Made by a program: the position numbers and the translations under genes. A model generated the notes under the pieces. That model did no database searches. It was not told where the DNA came from and saw only the letters and a list, made by a program, of their open reading frames with translations. From Taiwanofungus camphoratus (taxonomy: Eukaryota; Basidiomycota; Agaricomycetes; Polyporales; Taiwanofungaceae): DNA of 64,000 nt. This document shows, one piece after another, positions 58,792 through 64,000 of this stretch (its first letter is position 1; the number at the start of each line of letters is the position of its first letter). The DNA lies in the NCBI GenBank assembly GCA_003999685.1, contig CP021225.1:496001-560000 (forward strand), given 5' to 3'.

Positions 58792-61700
58792 ATGCCCGGC
58801 CAGAGACTCTTCCAATCCAACCCCCCGCCCGACCCCTCCCACCTCCCCGACTTCCTCCTCGACCTCCGCGTGCAGCTCAACACACAGGGCGCACTCACCC
58901 CTGCCGAGCTCGATGCCGTCTTGCAGTTCAGGCGTGCCGCCAACTACATCGCTGCCGGTACGTCGCATTCTCCCTCTACAGTTCGCGTTCAGGCCGTCAG
59001 GCTCGTGGAGTGTGCACTAGTACCGCGCATAGGTGCTGGACATCGTGCGGACAACACGCCAGTCCACACTCGCACTTGCTGCTGAGCCCCTTGCCTCACT
59101 ACCGGCGGCCAGTGTTGGCATTGATGGGTCTGGCCTCAAAAAGGGTCACAGAGGTCAAGCTCTGTAAAAAGGACAATTGACCAAGTCACAATCCTAGTCC
59201 CCAAGTTGCGCCGCTTGACTGACCGGCCACTTTGATCGAGCCTCGCTGTCTAAATTCGGAGGAAACAGTCACACAATAGTCGATGTATAGTCGATCAGAG
59301 CGACTGATGCATGACTGCACTCCCAGGTGTGGTCATGGCAATAGTCACCGGCGCAATTTAGGGGCCACGGTTGACTATCCTTTTTACAGAGGGTCACAAT
59401 CTGACCAGGGGTGAACCCTGTCAGCACGAGTCTGGCCATCGCGGACTGACTGGTCATGACCCGTCAAAGATCGGAGGGTCAAGCTTGACGTTGCCCGCGG
59501 CAGGGGCTCCTCTTCATGCGCTTGTTTAGCATCCCCTAACTGCGCAACCCCTATACGTGACTGTATCGTGTGGGGCTTCAGAAGATATGTGTGATAAGCC
59601 GTATTCCATCGCGATTGCGAGCGACGCGGTCCGTTGGTGGATATGTCTGACGTTGCACAGCCTGTCAATGGTTTTGACTGCAGGCACCTCTGGACTTCTG
59701 CAATCCGGATGCGCCGTGTACTCGCACGCACGCCGCGCGTCTTCGCTCCCGCCCGTTCCCAGTACTCACCCTCCGTCATCAACGCACGTGCTAATCCCCT
59801 TCCCAGCGATGATCTTCCTCAAGGACAACGTCCTCTTCGAGCGCGCGATCACGGCGGACGACATCAAGCCGCGCCTGCTGGGCCACTGGGGCACCTGCCC
59901 CGGTCTCTCGCTCGTCTACGCGCACGCGAACCGCCTCGTGCGCCGTACGGGTGCGGACGTGTTGTACGTCGTCGGGCCCGGGCACGGCGCGCCCGCGATC
60001 CTGGCGTGCCTCTGGCTCGAGAACTCGCTCGCGGCGTTCTGGCCCGCGTACACGCGCGACCGTAAAGGCCTCGCGAAGCTCGTCGCGGGGTTCAGCGCGC
60101 CGGGCGGGTTTCCCAGGTGCGTGCGCGGGCGTTGACGGTGTCCGGGGCAGGTGCTGATGCGCGTGCGCAGCCATATTAATGCAGAGACGCCCGGCGCGAT
60201 CCACGAAGGCGGCGAGCTGGGCTACGCGCTCAGCGTCGCGTTCGGCGCGGTCATGGACAAGCCCGATTTGGTGTGTGTCTGCGTCGTCGGCGACGGCGAG
60301 GCCGAGTCCGGGCCCACTGCGACGTGCGTCTATGTATTCTCTCTCCCCGTCCACCTCCCCCTAACCCGTTCACCCTCCCCCTTCCCCGCAGCGCATGGCA
60401 CGGCTACAAGTACATCGACCCGGCCGAGTCGGGTGCGGTGCTGCCGATCGTGCACGTGAACGGGTTCAAGATCTCGGAGCGGACGATCTACGGGACGATG
60501 GACGACAAGGAGCTGGCGGCGCTGTTCGCGGGGTACGGCTACCAGGTGCGCTTCGTCGAGGACCTGGAGAACATCGACCAGGACATGGCGGCGTCCATGG
60601 CGTGGGCGTTTGGCGAGATCCGCCGCATCCAGAAGGCGGCGCGGGGCGGGAGCCCGATCGTGAAGCCGCGGTGGCCGGTGCTGATTCTGCGCTCGCCAAA
60701 GGTGCGTGCTGCGATTTTGGGCGGCGCTGTGGTGTGCTGCGGTGACGGCTGACGGCGCTGTGCGCAACAGGGGTGGTCCGGCCCGAAGACGTTGCACGGC
60801 GAGTACGTCGAGGGCTCGTTCAAGGCGCACCAGGTGCCGCTGCCCGAGGCGAAGACGGACGCGGAGGAGCTGCGCATGCTCAACGACTGGCTCGCGTCGT
60901 ACAAGCCGCGCGAGCTGTTTGACGGCAATGGCGCGCCGAACGAGATGATCCTCTCGATCGTCCCGGAGGTGCGTGCATGTTGCGCTGTGCAGGCCGAACC
61001 GGCTGCGTGGAGCTGATGGTATTCTTCGACGCAGGAGGACGCGAAGAAGCTCGGGCAAAGGAAAGAGACGTACGCCGCGTACACGCCGCTGGACGTCCCA
61101 GAGTGGATGGGCCTCGGCGTCGAGCGTGGCTCGCAGCAGAGCTGCATGAAGGTCGTCGGCGAGTTCCTGTACCACGTCGTCGAGCAGTGCGTGCTCTCTC
61201 TGTCTTGTTTTCTCTCCCACGTTTGCCCAGGCTGACGCCGGCGCAGGAACCCGCATACGTTCCGGATCTTCTCCCCGGACGAGCTGGTGTCGAACAAGCT
61301 GGATGCGGTGCTGCGGCATAGCGGGCGCAACATGCAGTGGGACGTCGCGTCGCGGGCTAGCGGGGGGCGTGTGGTCGAGATCCTGTCGGAGCACACATGC
61401 CAGGGGATGCTGCAGGGGTACACGCTGACGGGGCGCACGGGGCTGTTCCCGAGCTACGAGGCGTTCCTGGGGATCGTGCACACGATGATGGTGCAGTACA
61501 GCAAGTTCGTCAAGATGGCGCACGAGACGGCGTGGCGCCAGCCGGTCGGCTCGCTCAACTACGTCGAGACGAGCACGTGGGCGCGCCAGGAGCACAACGG
61601 GTTCTCGCACCAGAACCCGTCGTTCATCGGCGCGGTGCTCGACCTCAAGCCGGCGCTTGCGCGCGTGTACCTGCCCCCCGACGCGAACTGCTTCTTGTCG

Positions 61701-62577
61701 ACGGTCGCGCATTGCTTACGGTCGAAGAACTACATCAATTTGATGGTCGGCAGCAAGCAGCCCACGCCGGTGTGGCTGAGTCCCGAGGAGGCGAACATGG
61801 TACGCCATAAGCCGACTTTACTGCGGCGCCCGCGCGCGCGTGACTGCTCACGAGCGGCATTCCACAGCATTGCATCGCAGGCGCATCGATCTGGAAGTTC
61901 GCGAGCGTCGAGGACGGCGTGCGCCCGGACGTGGTGCTCGTCGGGATCGGCGTGGAGGTGACGTTCGAGGTGATCGCCGCGGCGGCGTTGTTGCGCGCGC
62001 GCGCGCCGGCGCTGCGCGTGCGCGTGGTGAACGTGACGGACCTGATGATCCTCGGGCCGCACGGCTCGCACCCGCACGCGCTCAGCGACGTCGACTTTGA
62101 CGGGCTGTTCACGAAGGGCTGCCCGATCCACTTCAACTACCACGGGTACCCCACGGAGCTGAAGGTGCGTCTGCGTCTCGCCGGCTGCGCGCGAGTGTGG
62201 TGGAGCGGCTGACCTGAGCGCGGAGTGCAGTCTTTGCTGTTCGGACGCCCGAACTTGGAGCGCGTCACGATTGAGGGGTCGGTCTCGCTTTCGATGCGGG
62301 GTCATAGCCTGATCGCTCACGCATGTGCACGTTGACTAGGTACCGCGAGGAGGGCACGACGACGTCGCCGTTCTCGATGATGCTGCTGAACCACACGTCG
62401 CGGTACCACGTCGCGGCCGCGGCGGTGCGCGGTGCGGCGCGGTCGAACCCGAGCGTGGAGGTGGACGCGCACGCGATGATCACCGAGATCATGCACCTCG
62501 CGGAGAAGGATAAGGAGTACGTCTACGCGCACGGCGCGGACCCGGAGGGCACGTTTGACGTGCCGAGGTTCAAGTAG
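58792..62577 (+). CDS. xfp: Phosphoketolase (Xfp), thiamine-diphosphate enzyme
   Basis: Splits xylulose-5-phosphate or fructose-6-phosphate with phosphate to acetyl phosphate plus an aldose phosphate. The ATG at 58792 gives [20 protein letters not shown] and the first exon ends AANYIAA (about 58957). An unusually long first intron (about 850 bases) follows. Next: [60 protein letters not shown], the ThDP motif [53 protein letters not shown], and [20 protein letters not shown]. The C-terminal exons include [25 protein letters not shown] and [20 protein letters not shown], stop 62575-62577. GC is far higher than in the flanking genes. About seven introns; no frame break seen. Confidence 0.93.
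58958..59806 (+). repeat. Long first intron of phosphoketolase with GGTCA words
   Basis: About 850 bases against 50-60 for most introns here. Between 59109 and 59490 words such as GGGTCACAG, GGTCAAGCT, GGTCATGACC and GGTCAAGC recur in both orientations, and the left part begins with CAGTG. It looks like an eroded hAT-type insertion, but a right end and duplication were not found. Confidence 0.4.
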
Positions 62578-62989
62578 ACGCGAGGGGTGGTGCGCGAGGG
62601 GTTTTCGTCTCGTTCTAGCGGTAGTGCTGCGGGCTGGACAGTCGCTGCACGCCAGCGCCGTTATGGTACTGTACGAGTAAATTGCGAATGGCGGATGTTG
62701 TAAAAGTAGACTGAGCCTGTATTTCCGAGTTGCAATGTATCCTTGCCCTAGAAAAGCGTTGAAGTTCAATATCAATGTTCAAGTGCTGCATAGGGAAGCA
62801 GGCATGCCGCCAGTGGTAGAGCGTCCGCCGGCGCCCACTTCGGAATGAACTGCGGCATATGGGCGCTTATGTACTAGCTTGACCTGAGCCATAACCGACT
62901 CATCACTTTCAAGTAGCTCGAACTGTGAGTTACGCAGATGCCGCAGAATCTTCACGCACGTCCTATCGACCGCTACATCAAGCTACGTA
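62578..62989. other. Convergent 3' region
   Basis: 3' sides of phosphoketolase and the hydrolase-like gene. A D-arm-like word (CAGTGGTAGAGCG near 62811) is present but without T-arm. Confidence 0.4.
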
Positions 62990-63757
62990 CTATATAGACG
63001 CCTCGGCCAGCCACCGGGCCTCGTTCTGCGTGCGGGTCATCATGTACTGCCTGATCTGCGGCGGCTGCGACCCGAAGCTGCCCATCCATTGTAGCTTTCT
63101 GGGCCACGGCAGGTCGAGCTTGGGATGTGCGACGCACGAATCGACAAACCACGCGGCGGTTTTCGCAGCCACTGTCGCGTCCGTCGATACGATCGCGTCC
63201 AACAAAGGCAGGAATGTTTGAGGGAATGTGGGTGGCGCCGATTTGAGTGACAGCGGTGCGCCGCCGACGTAGAGGACGCCTGAGATGGCATCCGCGCCGT
63301 ACGTTTCGACGACGTCAATTGGTATAATTCCTAAGACGATCGACTTGGTGATCAGCAAGCGAAGTTGATACCAGCGTAGCTCCTAGCAAACGTGACCAAT
63401 ATGCAGTGAGTACGACCTTGCCGTCACGTCTATGCGCAATGCACTTGCCACACAAGCATGCACGGTTTTTTCAAGTCGAATGCTTTGCACACGGTGTAAA
63501 AGTCTTCTGCATAACGGACGGATTTGTATGCCTGACGATACTCGGGCTTGTCACTGCGACCATGGTCGCGCATCTCATATCTGACCAAGTGCAGGTTCGT
63601 GAGCCCGTCGGGGTCTGAGAACTGGGCGTCGAACGCCATGGCGCTGCATCGATATTCCGTGAATGAAGACGATCGCGGGCCTGGAACGGTCTCCTGCAGA
63701 TTCTGCCCATATCTGTGTGCCTTCTAGGGATGTGACGCAGATTTCTTGACTCGACAT
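62990..63757 (-). pseudogene. Alpha/beta hydrolase, probably decayed or 3'-truncated
   Basis: The ATG at 63757 starts MSSQEICVTSLEGTQIWAES, and AIVFIHGIS carries the oxyanion HG motif. The next exon reads FDAQFSDPDGLTNLHLVRYE and MRDHGRSDKPEYR, both typical of the family. After KKPCMLV the usual G-x-S-x-G nucleophile elbow should follow, but the sequence goes to a doubtful junction and resumes as LLGATLVSTSLADH. The next exon reads IPIDVVETYGADAISGVLYV, and the frame stops at 62990-62992, just after NEARWLAEA. The usual last 70-90 residues with the catalytic His are not found in the following 250 bases. A spliced rescue cannot be ruled out. Confidence 0.6.
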
Positions 63758-64000
63758 TGTTTGGGACCTGTGAATGACAGAGCAAAACTAGAAGATGCGA
63801 TGGAGGGCATCTACTGTGTCCTTGTAATAATTTATAGGCCTCGGCGCAACGCCCATGAGGGCAATGACCTAATGTAAGCGTTACCTCCTGCCTTGGTTAA
63901 GTACTCATGACACAATTTCTGGCAGTGAGACTGGAGGCGTTCTAGCATGTTTGGTTTGCAAGTCGAGAATTACATACTCGTGCGTGAGTCGCTGGGCGGG
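63758..64000. other. Window end, upstream of hydrolase
   Basis: Promoter side of the hydrolase-like gene; nothing else seen. Confidence 0.4.

Noticed and set aside
60330-61712. 460-codon open frame on the minus strand
   Set aside because: Lies antisense to phosphoketolase exons with strong GC third-position bias, which creates stop-free antisense frames; composition is Arg/His/Pro noise.
54468-62577. Secondary-metabolite cluster around the P450
   Set aside because: No polyketide synthase, NRPS, terpene synthase or tailoring set is nearby; phosphoketolase and acetate kinase are central metabolism.
62795-62860. tRNA-like D-arm CAGTGGTAGAGCG
   Set aside because: No T-arm or anticodon stem follows, so not a tRNA gene.

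Overview
The window is fungal nuclear DNA, most likely from an Agaricomycete (mushroom-forming basidiomycete; a Polyporales-type genome is plausible but not proven). Genes are dense and cut by many 50-60 base GT-AG introns. Conserved eukaryotic housekeeping genes (RPL4, COQ4, ALG12, RAE1, SEM1/DSS1, ERG3) sit beside families expanded in basidiomycetes (DUF6593, PARP-like proteins with Cys-rich modules, P450s). Starts, stops and most splice sites below were read by eye from reading frames and family conservation. Exon joins are predictions.

Left part (1-20.7 kb): an Aro8-type aminotransferase cut by the window edge; RPL4; a MARVEL-type membrane protein; then a block at 5.1-12.6 kb built from one kit of modules. 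It holds a four-zinc-module PARP (minus), a zinc-module protein without PARP (plus), a PARP without zinc modules (minus), a NADAR protein (plus) and a second zinc-module-only protein (plus). PARPs attach ADP-ribose, and some NADAR proteins act on ADP-ribose derivatives, so this block is the best candidate for an undescribed system. A C2H2 protein, COQ4, a second aminotransferase paralogue, a UPF0014/FetB-like permease and a PLP-homeostasis protein follow.

Middle (21-46 kb): an EGF-bearing ABCG transporter, ALG12, a type I DnaJ with a striking micro-exon, ERG3, RAE1, an intron-containing tRNA-Arg(CCG), two tandem small hydrophilic paralogues, an Hst3/Hst4-type sirtuin, SEM1 and a GIT1-like MFS transporter.

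Right part (46-64 kb): a 600-base non-autonomous hAT transposon with perfect 8-base target-site duplications and a dead transposase tail; two tandem DUF6593 genes; acetate kinase; a P450; and a GC-rich phosphoketolase. Phosphoketolase and acetate kinase form a two-step acetyl-phosphate route and lie about 6 kb apart. The window ends in a probably decayed alpha/beta hydrolase.
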